DNA of 64,000 bases from Pararge aegeria (taxonomy: Eukaryota > Arthropoda > Insecta > Lepidoptera > Nymphalidae), in contig NC_053193.1 of NCBI RefSeq assembly GCF_905163445.1, positions 3,782,001 to 3,846,000 of the forward strand, written 5' to 3'. Below the pieces are notes generated by a model. It ran no database searches. It was not told the DNA's origin and was given only the letters and a program-made list of their open reading frames with translations. Positions 23,501 through 35,500 of the stretch are shown in pieces. Each line of letters begins with the position of its first letter. Position 1 is the first letter of the stretch. The position numbers and the translations under genes are program-made.

Positions 23501-26500
23501 GGTGCAGACGAAGTTGCGCGGGTTGGGACTAGCTGTCCCAACATATATAGTTTTATTTTTATTTTATCTAATTAAAATTAGTTATTAGAACCTATGTTTC
23601 AGAAATATATCGCATTCGCTGTAAAGAACTGCGTAGATTTGAAAATAGTATCTATATAAAATCTTGCAAAGAGAAAAGCTTCCTTTGGAGGCGAATAAAC
23701 GTGCGCGTTAGTTACATTGTATCTTGATTGATTATTTAGCTAAACACACATCGGGGCTAAATTAAACTCCAATGTAATTGACATAATAAACATAATTTAA
23801 ACATTATGTGCCGTGTGGTGACCGCAGATAAGAATACAGTTGTCATTATCGTAGGGGGCAATTAACAAAATATAACTGAGAACGGATAGCAACGTCCTCT
23901 ATGCACTACTACAATCTACTGCAATCACCAACTCGCGTGGTGATTATGGGCAAACCCTCCCGGTGGGTTATTCCAGCAGTGGATTGTTTTAAGCTATGCT
24001 TATGTTCTAGACAGTATCTAATAACATTCACGTATTAGATATTCAGTTATCATTACCGCCAGCGCTTAACGACAATCATGCCTGTTAGAAACATATCATG
24101 AGGTCTAAGTTGGAGCACATTTGCCTTGAAAATGCCTATTAAAAAATAATAAAAATAGTTTATTTCGGTATCAACCTCTCCGCTCTTCCATTACAATTAA
24201 AATAAACTTAACAAATTACATTAAAAGGAAGGTAGGTAAACAAACAAAACAAGAGATACAATGATATACAAAAGGACAGACACCTCTTGCCTTGAAGGTA
24301 CTCAAGTTAAACGTCGCATGAAACACATTTTTGCAGGGCATTCCAAATCTTAGCGGTACGCATCAGAAACATGGATAAAAACGTTACGTGCATGTTGATT
24401 GAATGTCAACAAAATGCCACCAGTCACGATGTCTCTGTTCTGCGGGGAAGGTGGAACAAGCTTGTGCAGATGTTGATCACATGTTGTTTGTCTAGTGGGA
24501 GGCTTTTTGTCTGGTGGATTTGGCCGTGGCTATATACCACCCTACCGACAAAGACGTCCCCCTAAGCGATTTAGTGTTCCGGTGCGATGCCGCGTAGAAA
24601 CCAAATAAGGGCATGACTAAGATACTCCCTAACAGGTTAGCCCGCTACCATCTTAAACTGCATCATCACTTACAACCAGCTCAAGAAAATATCCATTACG
24701 AGTTATAAAAAACTTACGAATAGGCATTGTAGTAGTTATAAAAAGCCTACCCTTAAGTATTTATAACTTTTACTGGAGATTTTCTTCATTTTAAATCATC
24801 TGCATACCCTGTGCATATCCTCTGTGCACGCCACTGCCACCAGGTGAACAAGGTGGCAGTCAATGGCAAACATGTAGTGGAATAAAAAAAAACTGACCTG
24901 CGAGTAATGCAGCGCGAACTCCGTGATGAGTCCGTGGGCGTGATGAGCCAGTGGCACTTGGAGGGTGATGGGCGCGTCGCGAGCTGGTGTCAGTTGGAGC
25001 GTGGCGGGCGCTAGCGCCGTAGCCCGCAGCCCACCCAGGGGTATCGAGCGACGAGTGACTAGGCCTGAGGGTCCTGGACGGAATACAAGTGAGATTTTAG
25101 TCTTATATTTATTTATTTGACGGCTGATTGGTGCAGTGTGCAGATACCCTTGTTGTTTTGTTTACTTTTCTTTTTTTTGTATTTACTTTTTGTGGTGTGC
25201 AATAAAAGTATATTCATTAATTCATGCCCTGCTTTTTGAGGTTCGATTCCCGCAACTAGAAAATGTTTGTGTGATGAACAATGAATGTTTTTAGTGTCTG
25301 GGTGTTTATCTGTATATTATTAGTATTTATGTATATTATTCGTAAAAATATTCATCAGCAGGCTAGATGGCGATGTGTGTATTGTCGTAGTATATTTATT
25401 TATTTACTTAAGGCATATAGCCTCACTACATGCTTCGTTATGAACTAGTAATCCTAAGGTAAAAATTGAATAAAAATAAACCGATTTAGAAAAGTGTCTT
25501 TTTTATCACATCATTCATTGCTGAACATAAGTCCTAGAATGTTGCTAGCAAACAATTTTTTTCCCATTTTATGGTTAACGTTAGGTAAAAAAATTAGTAT
25601 CAAATGCTAAATGGTATGAAGTGTCTAAACGCCTCCTCCGGAAACACTACTAAAGTGGAGAGGTTTTCGTGCTTCAATATTAGTCGTCTTCACGGTTTCT
25701 GTATGTTCTCAATTCTGTGAGTAATATTAAAAATGCGAAAGAGTGTTTGTGTATTTGTTTGTTTGCCCTTCCTTTACGCCTTAACAAAGCAGCTATTCGG
25801 CATAGACTAGTTGAAATTACGGAAAGTAACATAGGCTAATTTTTATACAGAAAACAAAACCGGTTCCCACGGGTTTTGAAGAAACCGTTATAAACACGGA
25901 CGAAAAACGCGTTCTAAAGCTAGTAATTGTAGTAATAGTAGCTATATAGCTATTAATAGTAGCCAGTAATGTTATAAATGCGAAAGTGAGTTTGTTTGTC
26001 CTTCCTTTACGCCCTAACGAAGCAACTGCTCGACTTGGTTTTTGGCATAGAGTTACATGAAAGGACAGAGAGTTACAAAGGCTTTTTACTCCAGGAAAAC
26101 TCAACGGGATTTGAAAAAACCGTTATAAACACGGATGAAGAACGCGGGCAATAGCTAGTAATAACTAGTAGCTAGTATTATTATAAATGCGAAAGTGTGT
26201 TTGTGTGACCAATCAACTTGACTTGTTGCATGAAAGGACGGAGAATAACATAGGCTCCAGGAAATAAAACGGTTCCCAAAGGGATTTGTAAAAAACCGTA
26301 ACAAACTCGGGTAACAGCTACTATTAATATATCATTTATTATTTTTCTTTTTTTTTAAATTATTAACAATGCTTAAGAATAAATTAAAAAACACTATTAA
26401 AAATTTATAAAAAAAAATTTCCACTCTCCGCTTGCGGGGCTTTTGAATGCCCAAGCAACCGGTGGTCAGGGCTCCAGAGTGAGAAACCTCACAATACGCG

Positions 26501-29500
26501 CCGTTTCAAGGACTACTGCCTTCTGTATCCGACCCTTGATCCAACAACCAAGCGAAAGCTTCTTGAGATGTTGGTCGAAGCTTTTCGCGAGAAGACCATT
26601 GACTGAAACGACTATCGGAACAACAACGGTGGACTCAACATTAATATAATTATTAGCTAGTATTTCTTTATATTATAAGTGCGAAAGTGGGTTTGTTTGT
26701 CCTTCCTCTACGCCCTGATAAAGCGACCAATCAACTTTATTTTTGGCATAGAGTTAGATGAAAAGACGTAGAGTAACAAAGACTAATTTCTATCAAGAAT
26801 CAAGAAACGGTTCCCACGGGATTTGTAAAGAAAACCTTTATAATGAATTTAATCTAGATTACCTTTGACTCCAATGGTAACAGCGTTATGAGATACGGCG
26901 AGCACGGCGTTTTCTCCCGGCGGTACTCGAGCGGAGAACAGCCTTGCGAAATAGAAGGGCCATTCCCTCGCCATTTCTACGGCCTGGCGTTTGTTGCTGG
27001 CTCGAACGGCCCCGTTCTGGGAACGGAGCCACGCCGACCCGGCGCGACGTTCCGCAGCGGTTATACGAAGGGACGGGGTGTTTGAGGTTATGTCGTGGAC
27101 AATCTGGTGGAACGTGAATCTTAGTAATGCGGAAGATTACATTCCAATTTAGTTGTACAGAAATTTCTTGACTAAACTAAATTGTTATATCTCATAATTA
27201 TTGACAGCCGATCGGTGGAGTGGGCAAAGACCCAGCTTTCTGAGTCCTAAATAAAAAAATCATAATTCTTGATTTCAAGTAGGCCCGTTTTATAAGCACT
27301 TTTGAACAGACGTCATGTCAGTCTGTTTGTTGTGACTCTACTACAGTTTCGGAAGGCAGATTCTACCGAGAAGAAACGGCAAGAAACTCAACAGATTGCT
27401 CTTTTTTAACATCATTATACAGTTTACAATGAAAAAATCTATCTTGTGAAAGATGAGCGGAGCCTGCATCCGAGCAGCCTTGTCGTTAAAAAATTCATCA
27501 ATCGTGTAGTAACCACGATTTATTGTGAGAGTACTTAAAATTATGGCTAATGGATTTTTTAGATCTTTTAACTTGAGTTAGTAAATCTACTGTTCAGGAC
27601 TAATCAATAATTTTAAGTACTCTCACAATATTTTAAGTAGCTATAACTTTTCAGTGTTGGTCATTCCTATTTTTAGACTACACTATACATAAATCTTTTA
27701 ACTTTGTACTATACTTTCCGTGTGAGCATTTTCCTTTCTGACTATGTAAATTCTATCTGTGAAACATGATATTTATTTGTTTAAACTAAAAACGCACATA
27801 ACTCCGAAAAATCAGACGTGCGTGCCGGGGATTGAACTTGGTCCTTTCGAGGAAAGGGAAGCCTTACCCACTAGGGTATCACAGCTCTTTTTTTCTAATG
27901 TTTAATATTACTATCTTATCATAATGTTCTCAATACGATTATGGAAATGAGTAAAGTAACTTCTTATTGGGTAGGTAGTAGTTATGACTTTAGGCATATA
28001 ATCTCTTTCTTTTAGCTCAAAGTTGCCTTAGCGCTAATGCGTAAAATAGAAAAAAAATCTTACTTGTGCATATAATAAGTCGAGAATGGCGGGTTCGTTG
28101 TACGTCTCTAAAGGCGTGAAGACTTCTTTGCGTACGCGCAGCTTCCACGGTACCCGTGAGTATGTGAGGAATGAGCGATCGGATGGTAAAAATGCCGCCG
28201 GCGCAGGCGCATCACCTAAGAATATTATATTAAAAGCAAAGCAAATCATAGAAATGTATAAAACATAAAATAAATAGTTAGTGGCCTTTTTTACTTAGAA
28301 AAAGATTTTTATCTACTATTAAGTATACTTACGTTCAATATGTTCGGATCTGTCCGTGACGTGTGTAGAAACGGATTGCCGCCTCTCTGCTTCTATCTTT
28401 TTATCTCTTTCCTTTTGGGCCATATGTGTCTTAAATGTTGGCCGTTCAGTCCTCTTCAATGTGTCAGCATTATCTGGCGAGAATCGCCTATCGCTTACTT
28501 CAGACCGAGGGCTCTCCCTCGCACGTCCTACTAACATATCTCTGGAGTTTTTTCGACCGTCATATCTCTCGAAGTCATCAAACACCGACGAACGTTTTCT
28601 GTCATAGGTCTCATCAATTTCATTTTCATCTTTTCTCCTTTCAGCTCTCGTTGGGTGTATTTCGTATATTTCTGATGCCTCTCTACCTGAGTAGTTATCA
28701 CGCATATCTCGCATATCGCGTCTATTGTCTAATGTGGATTCAGAGTCCCATTCGTCTCTACTGACTCGTCCTTTATCGCCGTTATAACTTCTAGTCTCGG
28801 ACTCCTCTCCCCAGTCATCTTTAGCCCGACTTCGTTCTCGACGGTCGGATGTTAAGAAACGTGATGCTAAATCGTCGCCTTGCGAAGATTCGTTTTCGTC
28901 TTTTCTTCTAGAACTCCAGTTAGCAAGGAATGCGTGGCGATCATCAGCTTCCCTGTTTTGATGCACGCCAAATGTATCTCTATCGCGACGTAGCTGAGCG
29001 AATGTCGAGGAAGAATCAGGAACTGGTGGTGGTGGAGCAGGTTTATCTGGAGGTGATGGCGGAGACATGGGTGGCGGTGGAGCTGGGCCCGGCGGTGCGG
29101 GCGGTAGCGGCGGAGGCGGAGCGTCCCATCTCATCACTCCACCCAGTTGGCGTTCAAGCATTAACTTCCTCGTATCTTCTAATTTGTTAACTGTGCGCGG
29201 AGTCTCAGCTGCAGATGATGTACTCCTGACTGAATGGTTAGCGGTAACGCGTTCTAATCGTTGGCGCATTTCAGAGCTGAGTTTAAGTTTGCCAACGCTT
29301 CCTGGTGATGGTCTTTGAGCTCCTATTTCGAAACTTCGCCTCGCCGTTCTCTGTGAAGGTGGCTCTCTGGATGATGGAATGTGGCCATCCACTTCAAACT
29401 CTTCCCAATCGATTCCCGGTGATGCCTCGGAACGGGACCTTCCTCGTGGTGGTTCATGCTCGATACCGTTAGATTGGGCCTGCGGAGTTATTCTTCTTTG

Positions 29501-32500
29501 TATCTGACGCATTTTGAATTTCGTAAAATCTTGAGGTTGTTCCTGTCCAACCGCGTCTTTAGGTGGGGGCCACCTCCATTTTCCTATCCGAACAGTCTTT
29601 GCGCGGCCGTAGGGGTCCATGAAAGGTCGAACTTCGGATGGATCCATCGCATGTAGCGGGGGAGGCATTGGCGGCGGAGGAGGAGGCGGGGCTCCCGTAG
29701 AAGAACTTTCATTAGATTCCCTTCTAGATTTAATGACCGAATTTCTAGGAGGTGAATGTATTTGAGCGTGCACAACGGTCGACGAGCGGACCGGTGATGT
29801 TGGTGCCGATTCATTCGATTCAACAACTTGACCAGCCAACAAGGTTTGTAAAGCTTGATTTTGAGCTAGTAGTTGCTGCTGAATTTGGAGATTTTGTGCC
29901 ATTGCGTTCTGCAGAAAAGCTCTTTGTAAATTCTGGTGGTAAGCATTGATATCTACAGTGCCCGGGGGAGGTAAGTGCAGGCCTAATGCCGCTGCTAATG
30001 CTTCAGGAGTCGCCGGCATCGTTGGCATCGACGGTGGCAAGGATACAGCGCCATAGCTAAGAGCAGAAGTATTAGCACCCGACGTCCGCGGTGTCGCGCC
30101 ACCTCCTTTTATGGCACCTGAAAGTCCTTCGCCATCCGTTAACCTCTTCAAGCTATCGTTCATAAATATGGGATCAAAAAGATTTGTTATATAGTCATCA
30201 ACGGAATCGACGTTTGACTCCTTTCTGCTGCTGCTTGTGGTTTTTGTAGAGTCTTCCTGGCCACCACCTTTGATAAGTCGTGATATCTTTTCAGAGTTGT
30301 TTAAGGTTTCTATCTGTTCATTGTAGGAGCAGCTGAGGACATCGTCAATAAAGTCAGAGTAGTCTTTGCCACCCTTGATGCTGGCGGCAAGAGAGCGTGC
30401 GTCAGAGAGCTCATCTATATTTGGGTCGAGGACGGGCGAAAAGAGATCGTCAAGGAACTGGTCGACATCAGACGCCTGACTCGGCACGCGGACCCGACGC
30501 ACATGAGAAGCTAAGCTCGGAGCTTCTGACGTGTCGGACATCGCTGATGATCTGCAAGCAATTAAACATAATTATTAAGTTGCCAATTGTTTCATTAAAA
30601 AAATTTGAAAGGTGTGAAATCAAGAACAACATACAGACCACGAGAACATAATTATGCCACATGATCGATGAAAATAATTATCTGTTTTGACTTACCTAAC
30701 ACCTCCAAACTCTGAGCTTTTCTCGATATATGCACGGCTGGACTGCGAACCGGCCGGCGCCCGCTTTCCAGCATATTGCGACTTTATGTAACGCGACGGC
30801 ATCTGACGTTGTCCGTACTCCGCCTCCATTCCTTTGCTACTGGTCACGCTGGCGGTACCACCGAGACGTTCTACTGAATGATACCGATCATTCAATCGAG
30901 ATTGTGATAGCCCTAGATCGGCCAGCTTAGTTTGTTGAGGCGCAGGGTTGTCGCCTAATAAATTGTCCAATGAACGACTTCGAACTTTATCGGAAGTTTG
31001 TTCGAAGTACCGCTCGTTCAAAGCCGATTCACGTGATAGGATATCGTGGGATATCTTTCTTGAATACTCATTATTCTGTTTGTTCAGAATACGGGACTCT
31101 TCTGGTTCCTTCCAAGTACTTTCCGATGGTGTTTCCATCTTCCAGTTGTATTCCGACATACTCTCGTCAATGGACTCTTGGAGGATACGTTGTATGCTTG
31201 GCGAACGTGATTTTGGTGGTTCAGGAGGCGGGACCTATAAAAATTTTTTTGTTACTACTCACAAATTGCATTTTAAAGTCCTAAACTTACTTATGAGAGA
31301 TGATTAAATAATACACGTTGAAAAATTCTGATTTGGAATAGACAAAGATACTAAATAACTCTTTAATTAGTAAGCTATGTGTAGAATATGTACTTGGTTT
31401 GGTATAAATTAGAAACCATGGTTTATACCAGGAATATGATGAAAGAAAAAAAAGAAGATAGACATGGATAGACACTTGATTGCCCATCTAAATTATCTCT
31501 TAGGGGTTTAATGTTTAAACAATATATTCCACCTAACCTTGGATGTAAATAATCTTTTTACTCCTAGAGGTATTATTTTATAAGTAATCTCATCCAGAGA
31601 ATCCTTGGATAAAGTAATTTAAGAGTGTTAATGGTAGCATAGTGATTTGGGTTTTTTTTACGATTCATAGTACAGAAATGCTTTCCTATTTATTTTATTA
31701 GTAAGTAAGCAGATGAAAAATGAAGCAAAGTAAAAGAAATAGGGAAATACGAGGAAGGGACGGAAATTAAAAGATAAGACTTCAAAATTGCAGCTATAGC
31801 TGGAACAAATTGGACAAGGCGAGCAAAAAATAGAGAAGGTTGAAAAGTATTGGACGAGGCTTTTGCCAAAAGGCACACAGTTAGGGTAAAATAAATATAC
31901 AATATACAATGTCCCAAGATACCAAAAAATTATAATTCGTTTAAAGGAAACTGCATATATTTTACAATAAACTACCCGTTCACATCTTGGAGATGTCTCT
32001 TAAAAAGTTCATAGTTAGTATTAAGCGTAAGCTTATAGAAAAGTCTTATTATAGTATAAATGACTACGTAATCGATAAAAAAACTTGGGAATAAATTATT
32101 GATCTAACCAGGTTGCCCTTCTAAAAATTTGAAATGTGAGATGGTGATAACAAAAACAAATCCGGCTAAATTTGTTGTGGGCTTATTCTTAGACCAGGGC
32201 GCCATCGAAGCCTTAGTTTTACGAATATAGTTATCGCCATCATCTCACTACCATGTACACATTTCTCATGTTATGTACGCAGCATAAGTGCCATCTATTA
32301 AACTACTTGAATAAAGAAAATTTTGACTTTTGACTTTTGACTTTGAAGGTTTGGAAAATAATGCTGTATGAAGCCTTGTATAAAAATAAAAATATATCAT
32401 TTGAGTAATCTGATAGTGGCTTCATAAATAAATAATGTTGAGGAAGAAAAAAAAACACTTTATTGCACGTTATTCAAACATAAAGGAAGAGAAGTTTACT

Positions 32501-35500
32501 GGAAAGGGGGACTAAGTTAGTGGTTTAAGTAGTGATGAATAGAGAAGAAGAGGTAGGTACTCACTTGAGGGGCGTTTACCTGGGGTCTCAATGTGCGTTC
32601 GGTATCTACAGAGGAGGCGCGCGGCGGGGGTGCGGGAGGGGCGAGGCGGGAAGTGGACGCTCGGAGAGGCTCGCTGCGAGCGTTCGCCAGCGCTGACCAA
32701 GTTTCCACTTCACCAACTGCGTCGAGGGCGTACTCACAACCCGCCCATTCTGTAATCATAAGATTTCAAACATATGATTAAAAGACTTTTTATTTCACTA
32801 CAAGTTAGCCCTGGATTGCCACCTCATCAAGTAAGAGATAGCGGGCTTAACTGTTGGGAGTATCGCAGTATTATATTTATAAAATTACACGACAGATATC
32901 AGTTTACCTACTATTTAATTTGTTTGGCCAGTAGAACAATTTCAATTTATGTCGAAGAACAGTCTTATAGAAAAGTCCTATTATAGTATAAAGGACTCAG
33001 TAATCGATAAAAAAGCTTATGTGTGAATCAGGCTCTAATTAGGCTCTTCTAATAAATTTAAATAACAATGTGAGATGGTGATAATAAAAAAAGAACACCC
33101 GACAAAAGGGAACGTTTGGAACACACATAGCTTTAGTTTTACGTGTACCGTGTACACATTTCTCATCTTCTCTCTACGCACAATAAGTACCATTTATACC
33201 TACTTGAAAAAATATATTTTTGACTTTTGACTTTGAAGGTTTCGAAAATAATGCTGAAATTTCCAAGCAGTTTGAGACAAGATTCTTTACGTATGAGACA
33301 GGATACCCTCTGCCCCACAAACCCCGCGGTATATGCGCCGAATTGCGCCTTGCACTTCCGTGTTTCTGGGCCACCATCACTGTAAGACAGGTAAGAATAA
33401 ATGGCTTTACCTGTAAGTTGTCCATTGTGCTCGAGGGTGAGCGACCAGCCGCTCGCGTTGCGGCTGACTCCGGCCGCAGCCAACGCGCTGGCAGCCGCAC
33501 GCTCGCACGTCGTCCATGACTCCACGCACACCGTGTGTACTGTGTCTGTGGTCAAATTAATGTTTTTTCTTTAAGAGAGTGAGCATCCCTGGTGCAACGG
33601 TGAGCGCTGTGATATAGGAGGTCCCGGTTTCGATTCCCGGTAGGGCCTAATATAATAATAGGTCAAATGTAAATCTATGCTTAGGTAACTCTAAGGTTAT
33701 CACCTTAGAGTTGGTGAAACATTGTTTTTCTTTTTTCGGATGGACACGGGGTTGCTAGGGCGTCAACGGGGGAGTAGGGCGCGCGCGAGAGCCCCAGGAC
33801 TCCACGTCATCAAGGGGAAATTGTTTTTCTATACATCATCCATAGCCTTAATCATTAGGCATTCGATTTAGCTGATTCTGATGATTATGATAACTGCCCC
33901 GTTTTCACTATCGGAATAACCTTCATAGATTTTAAAATAGTATATTTGCTGTCAAATTTCGGAATAATCCGCAGAAGAAATCTCACCGTCATAAAGTCTG
34001 AGTGGCAGGGTGGGTCTTGCATTTTCCATCGCAGCTTTCCACTCGAGTATGGTGGGCGGCGCACGTCGAGGCACGGCGGACACACGTGCGGCGGCTGCTT
34101 CAGCGCCGCACAGCAACCGCAACAAACGCGCGCGTTCCGCACCACTTGTGCGTTCCGATACCAGACGGACTAGATACCTGTGAACATTATCTGTGTTAGA
34201 GATGTGTCACTTCAAAACAATAAATAAGGAATTTTAAACAAATGCCCTAGATTCTTGAGTAAATAAGTGCCTGCAACGATTAATGTGTTTTGTACATTTG
34301 TGGTGACGCTATATAGTATTTGTGCATTTGTGGTGTATTGTTGGGCAGAATTTTAGGTGTTATTTTACAACTGCGTATGGAGGCAATTTTTAGGCCTTAT
34401 AGGAAATAAAGGACTGGGACTATTAGGAGGCAAAGGAAAGGAGTATCACGTTTTGGAAAAATAATTTGCAACCATGTGTGACACAGAATTGAAAGCTGAA
34501 TTCTGCGTTTGCAACAATAGTATGCACTAGCGTAAGTCGCCATAATCGCCAGAAGGACTAGTCCTACCATATATTTTTCCGGGGTCTTTACATCATCTTC
34601 ATAACAACCCATTACCGGCCCTCAGTGGCGTGCATAGAGGGTATGCACAGGGTATGCAGATGATACAAACTGTAGAAAGTCTCCAGTACGATTTATGAAT
34701 GAAAATGAAAATGATAAAGTTTATTTGAACATCAACAAAATATTGTTATGAGTAATAACAAATGGCTAGCGAGCACACTAAGCTGAGCTTGTTATTGTGC
34801 GCGCTAGCAAGTCTCGATTTGTCAGTACTTTTTACCGAAAATAACGAAAATTTATAATGATGACAGTGTTACATTATATTAATACTTAAGGGTAGACTTT
34901 TTATAACACTTACAATGTCTATCCTTAAGTTTTTAATAACTCGTACTGCAGATTTTTCTTCATTTTATATCATCTGCATACCCCGTGTATACCCTCTATG
35001 CACGCCACCTAGGACCGGTAATGGGTTGATATGAAGATGACGACGACAATACACACATCGCCATCTAGCCCCAAAGTAAGCGTAGCTTGTGTTATGGGTA
35101 CTAAGATAGCTAATGAATATTTTTACGAATATAATACACATGAATACTTATAATATACAGATAAACACCCAGACACTGAAAAACATTCATGTTCATCACA
35201 CAAGCATTTTCCAGTTGTGGGAATCGAACCCACGGCTTTGGACTCAGAAAGCAGGGTCGCTGCCCACTGCGCCAATCGGCTGTCGATTGGGGCCTATGTA
35301 AAGACCCCGGAAAAATATATGGTAGCACTAGTCCGTCTGACGATTATATTATGTGCATACCCTCTATGCACGCCACTGCCGGCCTTCTACAGAGCACGGG
35401 TCTCCTACCACAATGACAAGGGGTTAAGGCCGTAGTCCACCACGCTAACCCAGTGCGCATTGGTGGACTTGCGGCATATATTACATATATGATAAGGGCT

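Larger units (their letters stand above)
17570..24897 (-). other. Intron 21 (7.3 kb)
   Basis: Holds the LINE relic at 18.4-18.7 kb, family J at 20.5 kb, the 21.25-kb hairpin, SINE D at 22.1 kb and family E at 24.3-24.7 kb. The rest, including 18.75-20.4 kb and 22.4-24.3 kb, is AT-rich with long A/T runs and nothing recognised. Confidence 0.6.

Noticed and set aside
28340..31307. Many plus-strand ORFs of 60-119 codons
   Set aside because: Shadows of the long minus-strand linker exons 17 and 18.
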